Positions 43,470 through 54,193 of a stretch of DNA of 64,000 nucleotides are shown one piece after another. The translations under genes were made by a program, and so were the position numbers. The notes beneath the pieces are model-generated. The model did no database searches, was not told where the DNA came from, and saw only the letters and a program-made list of their open reading frames with translations. Within the stretch, counting starts at the first letter, position 1. Each line of letters starts with the position of its first letter. Origin of the DNA: Kaistella haifensis DSM 19056 (lineage in GTDB: Bacteria; Bacteroidota; Bacteroidia; Flavobacteriales; Weeksellaceae); NCBI RefSeq assembly GCF_000735695.2, contig NZ_JASZ02000001.1, positions 172,215 through 236,214 of the forward strand. The letters run 5' to 3'.

Positions 43470-45140
<1,671 letters not shown>

Positions 45141-45160
45141 ATACAAATAATTTTTATTTT

Positions 45161-45194
45161 AAAGCCGTTCGATTCAGTTTGAACGGCTTTTTTT
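45161..45194 (+). terminator. intrinsic terminator of the ABC-F gene
   Basis: AAAGCCGTTC (45161-45170) pairs with GAACGGCTTT (45181-45190) around a 10-nt loop, followed by a T run. Confidence 0.85.
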
Positions 45195-45242
45195 ATCGAA
45201 ATACGAACTCAGAAACCACCAATTTCCCAACATTTTTTTTCG

Positions 45243-45250
45243 TATTTTTG
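45243..45250 (+). promoter_or_regulatory. -7 promoter element abutting the recJ start
   Basis: TATTTTTG matches TAnnTTTG and ends 4 nt before the first ATG of recJ (45255; a second ATG follows at 45258). A nearly leaderless transcript is expected. Confidence 0.5.
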
Positions 45251-45254
45251 TAAC

Positions 45255-46967
45255 ATGATGAGTCAAAAATGGATTTATAAGCCCGAACCCAATGCCGATA
45301 CGGTCGATGGAATAAGTTCCTCGCTTGGTTTTGGAACTTTTGAATCTAAAATCCTTGTTCTTCGCGGCATTGATAATTACCAGAAAGCAAGAGAATTTTT
45401 CAAACCGAATCTCAACGATATCCACAATCCCTTTCTGATGAAAGATATGCAGCTCGCGGTAGACCGAATCGCAACTGCCATAGAAAACGGAGAGAAAATA
45501 TTGGTTTACGGCGATTATGATGTCGACGGAACTACGGCGGTTGCTCTCATGTACCTTTATTTAAGTAAAATTGTAGATAAAAAATATCTCGATTTTTATA
45601 TTCCAGATCGAAATTCTGAAGGATATGGAATCTCTAACGAAGGAATTGATTTTGCAAAAGAGAACAATTTTGCACTAATAATCGCACTCGATTGCGGAAT
45701 AAAAGCCATCGATAAAATTGAATACGCCAAAAATCTAGGGGTAGATTTCATCATTTGCGATCACCATTTGCCGGGAGAAGAAATTCCTAAAGCCGTTGCC
45801 GTTTTAGATCCAAAAAGAAAAGATTGCCGTTATCCGTTCAAAGAACTTTCGGGTTGTGGTGTTGGATTTAAATTATGCCAAGGACTCAATACAATATATA
45901 AAATTCCGGAGGCAGAATTATTTGAACTCACCGATTTGCTAGCCATTTCCATCGCAGCGGATATCGTTTCGATGACGGGCGAAAACAGAGTTTTGGCAAA
46001 ACAAGGTCTAAAGGTTTTAAGAAAATCAAGAAATTTGGGATTAAGGATGCTTATTCCGGAAGATAAATTAGCAACTTTTGAAATCTCAAATATCGTTTTC
46101 GAAATTGCTCCAAAAATTAATGCAGCGGGAAGAATATCGCACGGAAAAGCAGCTGTAGAATTGATGGTTTCTGATAATTTGAAACAAGCCCAACAAATCG
46201 TCAACGATATCATCACGCTCAATGATTCCAGAAGAGAAATGGACATGAGCAGTACCACGGAAGCGCTTTTACAAATCGAAGAAACCAACCAACTTGAAAA
46301 TTACACAACGGTCGTTTATGGCTCCAATTGGAACAAAGGGGTGATCGGAATCGTAGCATCAAGACTTATTGAAAACTATTACAAACCTACTTTGGTTTTC
46401 ACCGATGGAAATAACGGAGAATTGGTTGCTTCTGCGCGTTCGGTAGCGGATTTTGATGTGCACGACGCTTTGGAAAATTGCTCCGAATTTTTCACCAAAT
46501 TCGGTGGTCATCCCGCTGCTGCAGGACTTTCTATGGAAAAAGACAAATTCGATTTGTTCCGAGAAAAATTTGAAAAAGTAGTTGCCGAAAAAATCCAAGA
46601 ACACCAAAAAGAACCAAGCATCACTATCGATTCAGAAGTGGAAGTAGATGATTTGAACAAAGATTTCTTCAATTTCCATCGTAAACTTGCCCCTTTCGGA
46701 CCTCATAATATGAAACCGGTTTTGGTTTTAAAAAATCAAAAAGTCGCCGGATACGTAAAAACGATGGGAAAAGATGCAACTCACATCAAATTCTACATTA
46801 AACAAGATTCAACCGGCCGAAACATCGAATGTGTTGGCTTTAAATTAGGAAAATTCGCTGATCAATTCCGCGAAAAAACTTTCGATATCGCCTTTACCTC
46901 CGAGGAAAATCATTGGAAAGGAAACGTTACTTATTTCCTGAACATTCGGGATGTAAAGTTTCATTAA
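45255..46967 (+). CDS. recJ: single-stranded-DNA-specific exonuclease RecJ
   Basis: RecJ degrades ssDNA 5' to 3' in recombination and mismatch repair. The 570-residue protein has DHH motifs (VYGDYDVDGTTAVALMYLYL, ALIIALDCGIKAID, IICDHHLPGEEIPKAVAVLD, LSGCGVGFKLCQGL), the RNase-H-like linker and the DHHA1 domain (VYGSNWNKGVIGIVASRL, SARSVADFDVHDAL, FGGHPAAAGLSMEK). A C-terminal OB-like region follows (KPVLVLKNQKVAGYVKTMG). The ATG at 45255 or 45258 could serve as start. Confidence 0.96.
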   Translation: MMSQKWIYKPEPNADTVDGISSSLGFGTFESKILVLRGIDNYQKAREFFKPNLNDIHNPFLMKDMQLAVDRIATAIENGEKILVYGDYDVDGTTAVALMYLYLSKIVDKKYLDFYIPDRNSEGYGISNEGIDFAKENNFALIIALDCGIKAIDKIEYAKNLGVDFIICDHHLPGEEIPKAVAVLDPKRKDCRYPFKELSGCGVGFKLCQGLNTIYKIPEAELFELTDLLAISIAADIVSMTGENRVLAKQGLKVLRKSRNLGLRMLIPEDKLATFEISNIVFEIAPKINAAGRISHGKAAVELMVSDNLKQAQQIVNDIITLNDSRREMDMSSTTEALLQIEETNQLENYTTVVYGSNWNKGVIGIVASRLIENYYKPTLVFTDGNNGELVASARSVADFDVHDALENCSEFFTKFGGHPAAAGLSMEKDKFDLFREKFEKVVAEKIQEHQKEPSITIDSEVEVDDLNKDFFNFHRKLAPFGPHNMKPVLVLKNQKVAGYVKTMGKDATHIKFYIKQDSTGRNIECVGFKLGKFADQFREKTFDIAFTSEENHWKGNVTYFLNIRDVKFH

Positions 46968-46983
46968 AAAATTTAGAAAAAAA

Positions 46984-48135
46984 TCAAAGTATTTTGTGCC
47001 TTTCAAATTCTTTGGCTCTATCGAAAAGAAAGCGATAAGTTGCCAATTTTCGAGTGACTTCAGTTTCCAAATTTTCTGCAATTTTCATCATTTTCGGATT
47101 GAAATCCCCGATCCATTGCATTTCGTAATCTTCAAAAGAAGTCGTTTCACGGAAATGTTTGGTGCCTTCCCAAATCATATATCCATCGATACCTTTTCGT
47201 TGCCACTCGGGAACAATTCCAAAAACCAAACCTACCATTTTCTTGTTGGTTTTGAACTTTTTCACGAAAAGAAATTTTAATTTTTGCCATAAACTAAACT
47301 TTCCATTCAAGTATTTCAACCACTGATTAAGATCGGGAATATTCATCCAAACAGCGATTGGTTTCTCCTTTTCATAAACAAACCACGAAATATGTTCGTT
47401 GATGATCGGTTTTAAAGTGGTGAATAGTTTTAGCGTTTGTAAATTTGAAAGTTGTTTTCCTTCTCCGTGGCTTGCCCAAGCTTTGTTGTAAACTTCCGTG
47501 AAATCATTTGCAAATTTTTTTAGGTTTTTCACCTTCATTCTTCGAGCAGAAATATTCTTATTTTTTGAAATTCTCGCATGCATTTGCAAAAAAATTTCTG
47601 CAACTGGATCATGAATTTTTCTTCCAAAACACAATTGATTGAAATAAATTTGGAAACCATAATTCTCAAAAAGCGTTTTGTAATAAGGCGGATTATAATT
47701 CATCCCATAAAGCGGTTCGCTATATCCATCGATCAAAAGTCCCCAAAATTTGTCGCGTTCCCCGAAATTAATCGGCCCGTCCATCGCTTCCATTCCTTTT
47801 TGCTGCAGTTCACTTTTTGCAAAATCGAAAATAAAATCTGCAGTTTTTTGATCATTAATACAATCGAAAAAACCAATTCCGCCGGTTGGCTGACTTTGTT
47901 TATATTTTTTACTGATAAAAACAGCAATTTTCCCTACGGTTTCACCTTTGTTATTCACAAAAAGAAATCTTTCACATTCTCCTGAACGAAAAAATTTATT
48001 ATTTTTCACATCGAAAACCTGCTCAATATCTTGATCAAGCGGCCGAATGTAGTTTGGATCGTTCATCAGGAGCCTTCCCGGAAAATCTAAAAATTCTTGA
48101 ATATGGTTGTGGGAAACGATTTTAATTGCCTTCAT
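46984..48135 (-). CDS. GNAT-like acyltransferase family protein, unknown substrate
   Basis: The 383-residue protein has two GNAT-like halves. The first (about 1-180) includes FLDFPGRLLMNDPNYIRPLD and MDGPINFGERDKFWGLLIDG. The second includes NEHISWFVYEKEKPIAVWMN and the acetyl-CoA loop region VFGIVPEWQRKGIDGYMIWE. Such proteins are widespread in Bacteroidota, usually annotated only as GTP-cyclohydrolase-adjacent or N-acetyltransferase-like, and no substrate is established to my knowledge. No signal peptide. It is convergent with recJ (16-nt gap, no clear terminator). Confidence 0.75.
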   Translation of the reverse strand: MKAIKIVSHNHIQEFLDFPGRLLMNDPNYIRPLDQDIEQVFDVKNNKFFRSGECERFLFVNNKGETVGKIAVFISKKYKQSQPTGGIGFFDCINDQKTADFIFDFAKSELQQKGMEAMDGPINFGERDKFWGLLIDGYSEPLYGMNYNPPYYKTLFENYGFQIYFNQLCFGRKIHDPVAEIFLQMHARISKNKNISARRMKVKNLKKFANDFTEVYNKAWASHGEGKQLSNLQTLKLFTTLKPIINEHISWFVYEKEKPIAVWMNIPDLNQWLKYLNGKFSLWQKLKFLFVKKFKTNKKMVGLVFGIVPEWQRKGIDGYMIWEGTKHFRETTSFEDYEMQWIGDFNPKMMKIAENLETEVTRKLATYRFLFDRAKEFERHKIL

Positions 48136-48229
48136 TTCTCAAAAATAGGATTTTGTATCTTATAAATACAATTCTTTAGAAAAATTATAAACGAGATGAG
48201 CCTTCAATTTTAAAGCGTAATGGACATTT

Positions 48230-48265
48230 GTCTAAAAAAAAAAGCTAACGAGAATAGTCGTTTAG
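48230..48265 (-). terminator. intrinsic terminator overlapping the lipoprotein stop codon
   Basis: On the minus strand CTAAACGA pairs with TCGTTAG (one bulged A), followed after one C by about ten T. The TAA stop (48262-48264) lies in the ascending arm. Confidence 0.7.
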
Positions 48266-48744
48266 AAATTTGGACAATCTTGAACTTTAATATTAGGAAT
48301 ATTAAGCGTTTTACGATCTAAGGTAACCTTCACTTCCTGAAAATCACCGTAAACACAATCGCCTGTTGTATCTTTGAAATCGCCATTCGTTGCTTCAATT
48401 TTTACATTATTCCCGTACAAAGTGTAATTATTTTCATTAAAGTCAAATCGGTTTAAAGTATAATCTTTTCCATCAATTTTAATGATTCCTTGGTTGGAAT
48501 TTTGGTCATAATAGAAAAGTGTTTTTCCTTCCTGCGTGAAAATTGCTCGGCCAATCTCGGCCGATATATCTTGTGGGATTACATTGAAAACTCCGGAATA
48601 TTCAGGATTTTCTATGTTTGAATTAGTTGTACTATCAGAAATGGTATTTTCAGAATTTTGTTGGGAAACTTGGGTAACATGTTCAACATCTTTTTTGCAA
48701 GACACCAAAACCGCAAGAGCAATGATTGGAAGAAAATTCTTCAT
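48262..48744 (-). CDS. small lipoprotein, unknown function
   Basis: The 160-residue protein has lipobox LAVLVSC-KK at about residues 10-18. A low-complexity Ser/Asn/Thr linker follows (NSENTISDSTTNSNIENPE), then a beta-rich domain (IGRAIFTQEGKTLFYYDQNS, IKIDGKDYTLNRFDF, GNNVKIEATNGDFKDTTGDC). Two Cys (in GDCVYGDF and VQDCPNF) could form a disulfide. I do not recognise the family. It lies 26 nt after aroQ in the same direction and is probably co-transcribed, with no evident functional link. Confidence 0.75.
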   Translation of the reverse strand: MKNFLPIIALAVLVSCKKDVEHVTQVSQQNSENTISDSTTNSNIENPEYSGVFNVIPQDISAEIGRAIFTQEGKTLFYYDQNSNQGIIKIDGKDYTLNRFDFNENNYTLYGNNVKIEATNGDFKDTTGDCVYGDFQEVKVTLDRKTLNIPNIKVQDCPNF

Positions 48745-48770
48745 AATTTTTTCTTACAACTCATCAATAA

Positions 48771-49196
48771 TCATTCCTTATGGTGTTCTAGAAGTAAATT
48801 CGTAATTGCTAGACGGTATCCATTCAGTCCAAAACCACTCAACACTGCATCCGTGTTCGGTGCAGTAACCGATTTTTGCCGAAATTCTTCTCTCTTGTAA
48901 ATGTTGCTGATGTGAACCTCAATTTTGGGTTTCGGAATATTTTTAAGACAATCCGCGATTGCATACGAATAATGCGTGTAAGCACCAGGATTGATCACCA
49001 ATGCATCGAAATCATCTTGTTGCATTCGATTGATGAGTTCACCTTCTACATTAGATTGGAAGAAATCTATATGATGCTGATTAAAATCTGATTTCAAAGT
49101 TTCGAGATAATCTTCCATGGAAATATTGCCATATATTTCTGGCTCACGCGTTCCGAGAAGATTAAGGTTGGGACCATTGATAATGAGTATTTTCAT
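48771..49196 (-). CDS. aroQ: type II 3-dehydroquinate dehydratase
   Basis: AroQ dehydrates 3-dehydroquinate to 3-dehydroshikimate. The 141-residue flavodoxin-like dodecamer subunit has MKILIINGPNLNLLGTREPE (Asn and the catalytic Arg-Tyr loop GTREPEIYG), VINPGAYTHYSYAIADCL (active-site His/Ser) and VEVHISN-like KIEVHISNIYKREEFR with the catalytic His, then GLNGYRLAI. I start at 49196 because MKILIINGPN is the family N-terminus; an in-frame ATG at 49217 would add MISYFVL. Confidence 0.95.
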   Translation of the reverse strand: MKILIINGPNLNLLGTREPEIYGNISMEDYLETLKSDFNQHHIDFFQSNVEGELINRMQQDDFDALVINPGAYTHYSYAIADCLKNIPKPKIEVHISNIYKREEFRQKSVTAPNTDAVLSGFGLNGYRLAITNLLLEHHKE

Positions 49197-49226
49197 AAGT
49201 ACAAAATAACTAATCAAATATAAACA

Positions 49227-49261
49227 TAAAAAAACTTCCGAAAAAAAATTTTCGGAAGTTT
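49227..49261 (-). terminator. intrinsic terminator after tRNA-Glu (copy 1)
   Basis: On the minus strand AAACTTCCGAAAA pairs with TTTTCGGAAGTTT across T4, then a T run. It starts at the CCA end of the tRNA and so ends the rpsT-tRNA unit. Confidence 0.85.
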
Positions 49262-49335
49262 GGTAGCCCGTAGGGGAGTCGAACCCCTCTTACCAGGATG
49301 AAAACCTGAGGTCCTAACCGATAGACGAACGGGCC
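49261..49335 (-). tRNA. tRNA-Glu (UUC), copy 1
   Basis: The minus strand folds as a 75-nt cloverleaf. Acceptor GGCCCGT/ACGGGCT (G-U first pair), D-arm TCTATCGGTTAGGA, anticodon arm CAGG-TTTTCAT-CCTG with anticodon TTC, T-arm AGGGG-TTCGACT-CCCCT, discriminator A and encoded CCA. It lies 18 nt downstream of rpsT. Confidence 0.95.
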
Positions 49336-49353
49336 GTGCGTCTTTTTATAAGG

Positions 49354-49608
49354 TTACGCTAATTTATTAACGTGCTTAGTCAACTTGCTTTTTAAGTTTG
49401 CAGCTTTGTTTTTGTGGATAATGTTTTTCTTCACCAATTTATCCAACAAAGAGATTACTTTTGGCAACTGTTCAACAGCAACTTTTTTGTCTTCTTCATT
49501 TCTCAGTACTTTCAAAGCTGTTCTAGCAGTCTTGTGATAGTATCTGTTTCTTAATCTTTTCTTTTCGCTTTGTCTGATTCTTTTCAGAGCTGATTTATGA
49601 TTTGCCAT
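49354..49608 (-). CDS. rpsT: 30S ribosomal protein S20
   Basis: S20 is a helical 16S rRNA-binding protein. The 84-residue Lys-rich protein starts MANHKSALKRIRQSEKKRLR and has KTARTALKVLRNEEDKKVAV and KNIIHKNKAANLKSKLTKHV, as in S20. It has its own promoter and stands between two tRNA-Glu genes on the same strand. Confidence 0.97.
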   Translation of the reverse strand: MANHKSALKRIRQSEKKRLRNRYYHKTARTALKVLRNEEDKKVAVEQLPKVISLLDKLVKKNIIHKNKAANLKSKLTKHVNKLA

Positions 49609-49627
49609 ATCTTCTAAAACTTGGGTG

Positions 49628-49658
49628 CAAAGATATAATTCTTTTTTTTAATTACAAA
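49628..49658 (-). promoter_or_regulatory. promoter of rpsT
   Basis: On the minus strand TTTG (49655-49658), 19 nt, TATCTTTG (49628-49635), followed by CACCC as at rpsL. Confidence 0.78.
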
Positions 49659-49693
49659 ATATTTTTTTCACTTTTTTTCAGAATTTTCATTCT

Positions 49694-49768
49694 TGGTAGC
49701 CTATAGGGGAATCGAACCCCTGTTGCAAGAATGAAAATCTTGAGTCCTTACCACTAGACGAATAGGCC
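49694..49768 (-). tRNA. tRNA-Glu (UUC), copy 2
   Basis: The minus strand folds as a 75-nt cloverleaf. Acceptor GGCCTAT/ATAGGCT, D-arm TCTAGTGGTAAGGA, anticodon arm CAAGA-TTTTCAT-TCTTG with anticodon TTC, T-arm AGGGG-TTCGATT-CCCCT, encoded CCA. It differs from copy 1 by paired changes in the acceptor and anticodon stems. Confidence 0.95.
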
Positions 49769-49829
49769 TTTGTTTTGAGGACTGCAAAAATAGAAACTAT
49801 TTTTTAAACGCACAATACTTTTTAAAAAA

Positions 49830-51113
49830 TTATTTTAAATTTTTCTGAATCACGGTATTTTTAATTCCCTTATCCTCTAATGTTTTTTGGGCTTTTACGG
49901 CTTCTTCCAAACTTGAGAATCTTCCGTAAGTATAGTAGAATTTGCCATTTTCCTTCGTGCGAACCACATCTTTTAAGGTATTTAACATATAAGAGTTTGC
50001 ATTAAGTTTCTGCTCAGTTACGGCGATTTCTATGGTATAATAACCAATTCCTAATTTTTGGTTGGGAACAAAAGAGATCGAGGTAGCATTTCGGAATCCA
50101 GCTTCCTTCGCAGTTTTTATATTATTGTCTCGTACGGAGGCGAAATTGGTTGTTCCGTAATAATATTTATACAATCCATTCTCTTTTATGGTAAGAATGT
50201 AATTTAAACCTTTTAGTGCGGGATCATTATCATTATATTTGCTCGGAGAAGACATTAACAAAATTCTAAAATCATTTTTCAGTGGCTTTTCAACAGGTTT
50301 TTCGACTTCACTTTTTGCAATTGTATCGTTTCTGCCGATTGCTTTTTTATAACTTAGTATCGCATCATAAATACTTTCTGCAATTTCATTTTGATCTCTG
50401 TCAGATCCCAAATACATCGCATCTTCATAATTACTGATAAAACCGGTCTCGATAAGCACCGACGGCATCGCATTTAATCGAAGTACGTGCAAATTCTGTT
50501 GTTTTACTCCCCGCGAAAATCTTTTATCCTTATTCGCGAAATTTCCTTCCACAAAACTCCCGAACAGCAAACTACTTTCCAAATACTTACTTTGTTGAAT
50601 TTTCAATGCGATTAATGACTCCGGAGACTTCGGATCATAGCTAGCAAACATTTGCCGGTCTTTTTCATCCAAATAAATCACATCGTTTTCTGCTTTTGCC
50701 ACTTCAAGGTTTGTTTTATTCTGGTCTGGACCTTGCACAAAAGTTTCAGTTCCGTAAGGTGAAGTTTTAACGTTAGCATTCACGTGAACGGATATAAACA
50801 AATCTGCTTTACTCCGATTAGCAAGCGTAGTTCGATCAGTCAATGAAGGATATTCATCAATTTTTCTGGTGTAAATTACTTTGAAATCTTTATCCTTCTC
50901 TAGCATTCTCCCTATTTTCAAAACAACAGACAGTGTAATATCTTTTTCACGCAACGTTCCCAACTCACTATAGTAGCGATTGGCACCATGATCGGAACCG
51001 CCATGCCCCGCATCTAAAACAATGGTGAACTTTTTTTGTGCACCACTGATGCTAAACAAAAGGAAAAAAACGAATAAAAAATATTTTTTAAAAGAAAAAC
51101 TATGGGTAATCAT
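49830..51113 (-). CDS. N-acetylmuramoyl-L-alanine amidase (Amidase_3) with SPOR-like tail
   Basis: The enzyme cleaves the amide between MurNAc and the stem peptide, usually at division. The 427-residue protein has a signal peptide (about 1-25, FLFVFFLLFSISGAQ). Amidase_3 (about 28-265) shows the zinc motifs IVLDAGHGGSDHGA (His), ELGTLREKDITLSV (Glu), FISVHVNAN (His) and VLIETGFISN (Glu). The C-terminal part has SPOR-like segments (KNDFRILLMSSPSKYN..., YYTYGRFSSLEEAVKAQKTL) that may bind denuded glycan. It is divergent from the LptD-like gene at 51169. Confidence 0.93.
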   Translation of the reverse strand: MITHSFSFKKYFLFVFFLLFSISGAQKKFTIVLDAGHGGSDHGANRYYSELGTLREKDITLSVVLKIGRMLEKDKDFKVIYTRKIDEYPSLTDRTTLANRSKADLFISVHVNANVKTSPYGTETFVQGPDQNKTNLEVAKAENDVIYLDEKDRQMFASYDPKSPESLIALKIQQSKYLESSLLFGSFVEGNFANKDKRFSRGVKQQNLHVLRLNAMPSVLIETGFISNYEDAMYLGSDRDQNEIAESIYDAILSYKKAIGRNDTIAKSEVEKPVEKPLKNDFRILLMSSPSKYNDNDPALKGLNYILTIKENGLYKYYYGTTNFASVRDNNIKTAKEAGFRNATSISFVPNQKLGIGYYTIEIAVTEQKLNANSYMLNTLKDVVRTKENGKFYYTYGRFSSLEEAVKAQKTLEDKGIKNTVIQKNLK

Positions 51114-51135
51114 CTTGAGATTTTAAAAATTATGC

Positions 51136-51143
51136 TAATTTTG
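51136..51143 (+). promoter_or_regulatory. -7 promoter element of the LptD-like gene
   Basis: TAATTTTG matches TAnnTTTG, about 26 nt before the TTG start at 51169. Confidence 0.5.
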
Positions 51144-51168
51144 ACCACAAATTACAGAAATTATTGCC

Positions 51169-53760
51169 TTGGCCAAAACGAGCTTCAAAAATATATTACA
51201 TATTCTAATTATCCTAATTTTTAACAGTTTTTTAGCACATTACAATGCTCAAAATTTGTCTGAAAACAAGATAGTTAACGATACAATTCGCAAATCTGAC
51301 ACCGTCGTTCTAAAAAAGGAACAGCTTGAGTCTGTGGTAGAAACAAAGGCAGACAACATCCGGAACGATATCCAAAAAAGGATGACTTACCTCAATAAAA
51401 AAGCGCAGGTAAAATATCAGGATATGCAAATTGATGCCGATTATATTTCTATCGATTGGGATAAATCGCTCATTTTTGCGAGAGGAGAATTGGATTCTTT
51501 AGGCAAAATAAAAAATCCGGCAATGGCCACCCAGGCCGGGAAAACCTACGAATACGACGAGTTCACTTATAATATTAAAACCCGCCAAGCCATTGCTTTC
51601 AATGCAAGAACGGAAGAAAGTGAAGGCGTGATTGTCGCGGAAAAAACTAAGAAATATAACGATTCTGTCTTCTTTATGAGAAGAGGAAAATATACTACCG
51701 ATGAATATTTTATCAAGAAAAAAGATACCATTGCTGATTATTATTTGCTCGCCCCAAATATTAAACTAATTAAAGGAAAAGAAAAATCTCAAGTGATTAC
51801 AGGACCTATACAAATGTATATCGAACAAGTTCCTACTCCACTGATTATGCCGTTTGCCATTTTGCCCTTTTCCGATAAAAGAAGCGCAGGAATATTAATC
51901 CCAAGTTTTGGTGAGCGAGAAGATGTAGGTTTTTTCCTGAACGGATTAGGTTATTATCAACCGATTGGGGAACATTTTGACTTAAAAATCCTTGCTGATC
52001 TTTATACAAAAGGGAGCTGGAACCTTCGACCCGAACTTAATTACAAAAAAAACTATCGCTATACCGGGAATTTCTCCGCAGATATCGGCACCACCGTTCG
52101 TGGGATCAAAGGACTTTCGGATTACACCAAATCTTCAACCTATCGAATTGCTTGGAGACATCAACAAGATGCGAAAGCCAATCCTTTCCTTACTTTTTCG
52201 GCTTCGGTAGATTTGGTGAGCAATAAATTTTATAATAATACGGTAAACAACAACTACGCATTCAACCAAAACAACCTGAATGCGCAACAAAACTCATCGA
52301 TAAGTATTGTAAAACGGTTCCTCACTTTGCCCATTACCATTACCGGAACATCTTCTTATTCCCAGAATTTCTCCACCGGATTGGCGGATTTGAAACTGCC
52401 GGTTTTAAATGTGGCGATTAATCAGTTCTATCTGTTTAAACCAAAAACCGGTGTTCGACAAGGTCTTTTAGAAAACATCACGGTGAATACAGGCTTAAAC
52501 TTTAATAATTACGTACAAACCAATGAAGGTGAGCTTTTCACCTCCACGATGTGGGACAAAATGCAAACCGGACTAAAAAACAATATTGCTCTCGGAACCA
52601 ATACCACTATTGCAAAATATTTCACATTTTCTCTTTCAGCCAATATTGACAATGCGCTGACCACAAAAACATTAACGAGAACATACAATCCACTCACCAA
52701 CACCGTGGATGATGTTCTGAATAAAAAAATTGCAGGTTATTCCTCTTTTTCAACAAGTGCGAGTTTGCAAACTGTACTATACGGAATGTTGAATTTCAAG
52801 AAAACATCTGGAATTCAGGCGATCCGACACATGATGACGCCACAAATTGGTTTTAGTTATTCTCCAGATTTCTCTGCATCGAATTTTGGTTATTATAAAA
52901 ATTATTACAACGATCGCGGCGAGATGACCTCCTACTCTATTTTCGATCGCGGAATCGTGGGATCACCGAATTCGGCACTGGTACAAGCGATGACTTTTTC
53001 GATTAATAACAATTTGGAAATGAAAGTGAAATCGAAAAAAGACTCCACCGGAATCAAAAAAATTAAAATTTTTGAAAGTTTAAATTTTAATACCAGTTAT
53101 AATTTCGCTGCACCGATCTACAAATGGTCGATGTTTACCTTCAGCGGGCAAACCAATATATTCGATAAATTAAATTTGAATACTGGATTAACATTGGAAC
53201 CTTATCAGATTGTTTTTACGCCAGGCGAAAATACCGGAATCCGAACTGATAATTTTGGGCATTTCAGCGTTCAAGGGTTCAATGCTCAACTTTCTTACCC
53301 GCTTAGTAGCACAATTTTCGAAAAGAAAGATAAGGAAGAAGCATCTAAAAAATATAATAAAAAAGGCGAAATCCGCAATGAGAATTATTACTTTGATGAG
53401 GATAATTATTCTCGTTTCGAACAGCCCTGGACCTTAAATGTGAATGCCCAATATAGCTACACAAGAAGTTTAACCCGTTTTGGAAATAAAATGGCTTCGG
53501 TAGGTTTGGACGGAAGTATCAAGCTAACCCCATTTTGGAATATTACCGGAAACCTTTACTACGACGTAATTACCAAAGAAATTGCCAATACGCAGATCGG
53601 TTTCTCGCGAGATCAAAGGAGTTTCACGATAAATTTCAATTGGATTCCTTATGGACAGTACAAAGTGTACGATTTTTTCATCGGGATTAAAGCCAACATC
53701 CTGCGAGATGCGCTGAAATATAAGGACAGAAGTTTCACCCAACCGAATGCACCTTTCTAA
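51169..53760 (+). CDS. LPS-assembly protein LptD-like outer-membrane protein
   Basis: LptD inserts LPS into the outer leaflet. The 863-residue protein has a signal peptide (MAKTSFKNILHILIILIFNS then FLAHYNAQ), an OstA/LptD N-terminal beta-jellyroll (about 65-220, YISIDWDKSLIFARGELDS, YNIKTRQAIAFNARTEESEG) and a large barrel (PFSDKRSAGILIPSFGERED and GYYQPIGEHFDLKILADLYT, typical of LptD). It ends without a terminal aromatic residue. The start is TTG; no ATG fits the signal peptide. The ridA-like gene follows after 52 nt. Confidence 0.9.
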   Translation: MAKTSFKNILHILIILIFNSFLAHYNAQNLSENKIVNDTIRKSDTVVLKKEQLESVVETKADNIRNDIQKRMTYLNKKAQVKYQDMQIDADYISIDWDKSLIFARGELDSLGKIKNPAMATQAGKTYEYDEFTYNIKTRQAIAFNARTEESEGVIVAEKTKKYNDSVFFMRRGKYTTDEYFIKKKDTIADYYLLAPNIKLIKGKEKSQVITGPIQMYIEQVPTPLIMPFAILPFSDKRSAGILIPSFGEREDVGFFLNGLGYYQPIGEHFDLKILADLYTKGSWNLRPELNYKKNYRYTGNFSADIGTTVRGIKGLSDYTKSSTYRIAWRHQQDAKANPFLTFSASVDLVSNKFYNNTVNNNYAFNQNNLNAQQNSSISIVKRFLTLPITITGTSSYSQNFSTGLADLKLPVLNVAINQFYLFKPKTGVRQGLLENITVNTGLNFNNYVQTNEGELFTSTMWDKMQTGLKNNIALGTNTTIAKYFTFSLSANIDNALTTKTLTRTYNPLTNTVDDVLNKKIAGYSSFSTSASLQTVLYGMLNFKKTSGIQAIRHMMTPQIGFSYSPDFSASNFGYYKNYYNDRGEMTSYSIFDRGIVGSPNSALVQAMTFSINNNLEMKVKSKKDSTGIKKIKIFESLNFNTSYNFAAPIYKWSMFTFSGQTNIFDKLNLNTGLTLEPYQIVFTPGENTGIRTDNFGHFSVQGFNAQLSYPLSSTIFEKKDKEEASKKYNKKGEIRNENYYFDEDNYSRFEQPWTLNVNAQYSYTRSLTRFGNKMASVGLDGSIKLTPFWNITGNLYYDVITKEIANTQIGFSRDQRSFTINFNWIPYGQYKVYDFFIGIKANILRDALKYKDRSFTQPNAPF

Positions 53761-53812
53761 AACATTTTAAAGAATTAAACATAAGTTTTATATTTGCTCA
53801 AATTATGTCATC

Positions 53813-54193
53813 ATGAAAAAAATAATATCTACTACCAATGCTCCCGCTGCTATCGGACCTTATTCACAGGCAAATTTTGCCAACGGAATCTTATATATTT
53901 CCGGCCAAATTCCTGTAAATCCCGAAAATGGTAAGTTGGTAGAAGGCATTGAAAAGGAAACGCATCAAGTGATGAAAAATCTGGAAGCGATCCTTACTGA
54001 AGCTGGAATGACTTTTAAAAATGTTGTTAAAGCAACCATTTTTCTAAAAAACATGGACGATTTCGCGGTGATGAATGATATTTATGCATCCTATTTGGAT
54101 GCGGACAGCTATCCGGCGAGAGAAACGGTACAGGTTTCTTGCTTGCCAAAAAATGTTGATATTGAAATTTCCATGATTGCTCATCAATTTTAA
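53813..54193 (+). CDS. ridA: RidA family enamine/imine deaminase
   Basis: RidA hydrolyses reactive 2-aminoacrylate and related imines formed by PLP enzymes. The 126-residue protein has the N-terminal TTNAPAAIGPYSQANFANGI, LYISGQIPVNPENGKLVEGI, FKNVVKATIFLKNMDDFAVM and the C-terminal PARETVQVSCLPKNVDIEIS, with the conserved Arg for carboxylate binding in PARETV. It is followed with no gap by a membrane-protein gene. Confidence 0.96.
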   Translation: MKKIISTTNAPAAIGPYSQANFANGILYISGQIPVNPENGKLVEGIEKETHQVMKNLEAILTEAGMTFKNVVKATIFLKNMDDFAVMNDIYASYLDADSYPARETVQVSCLPKNVDIEISMIAHQF

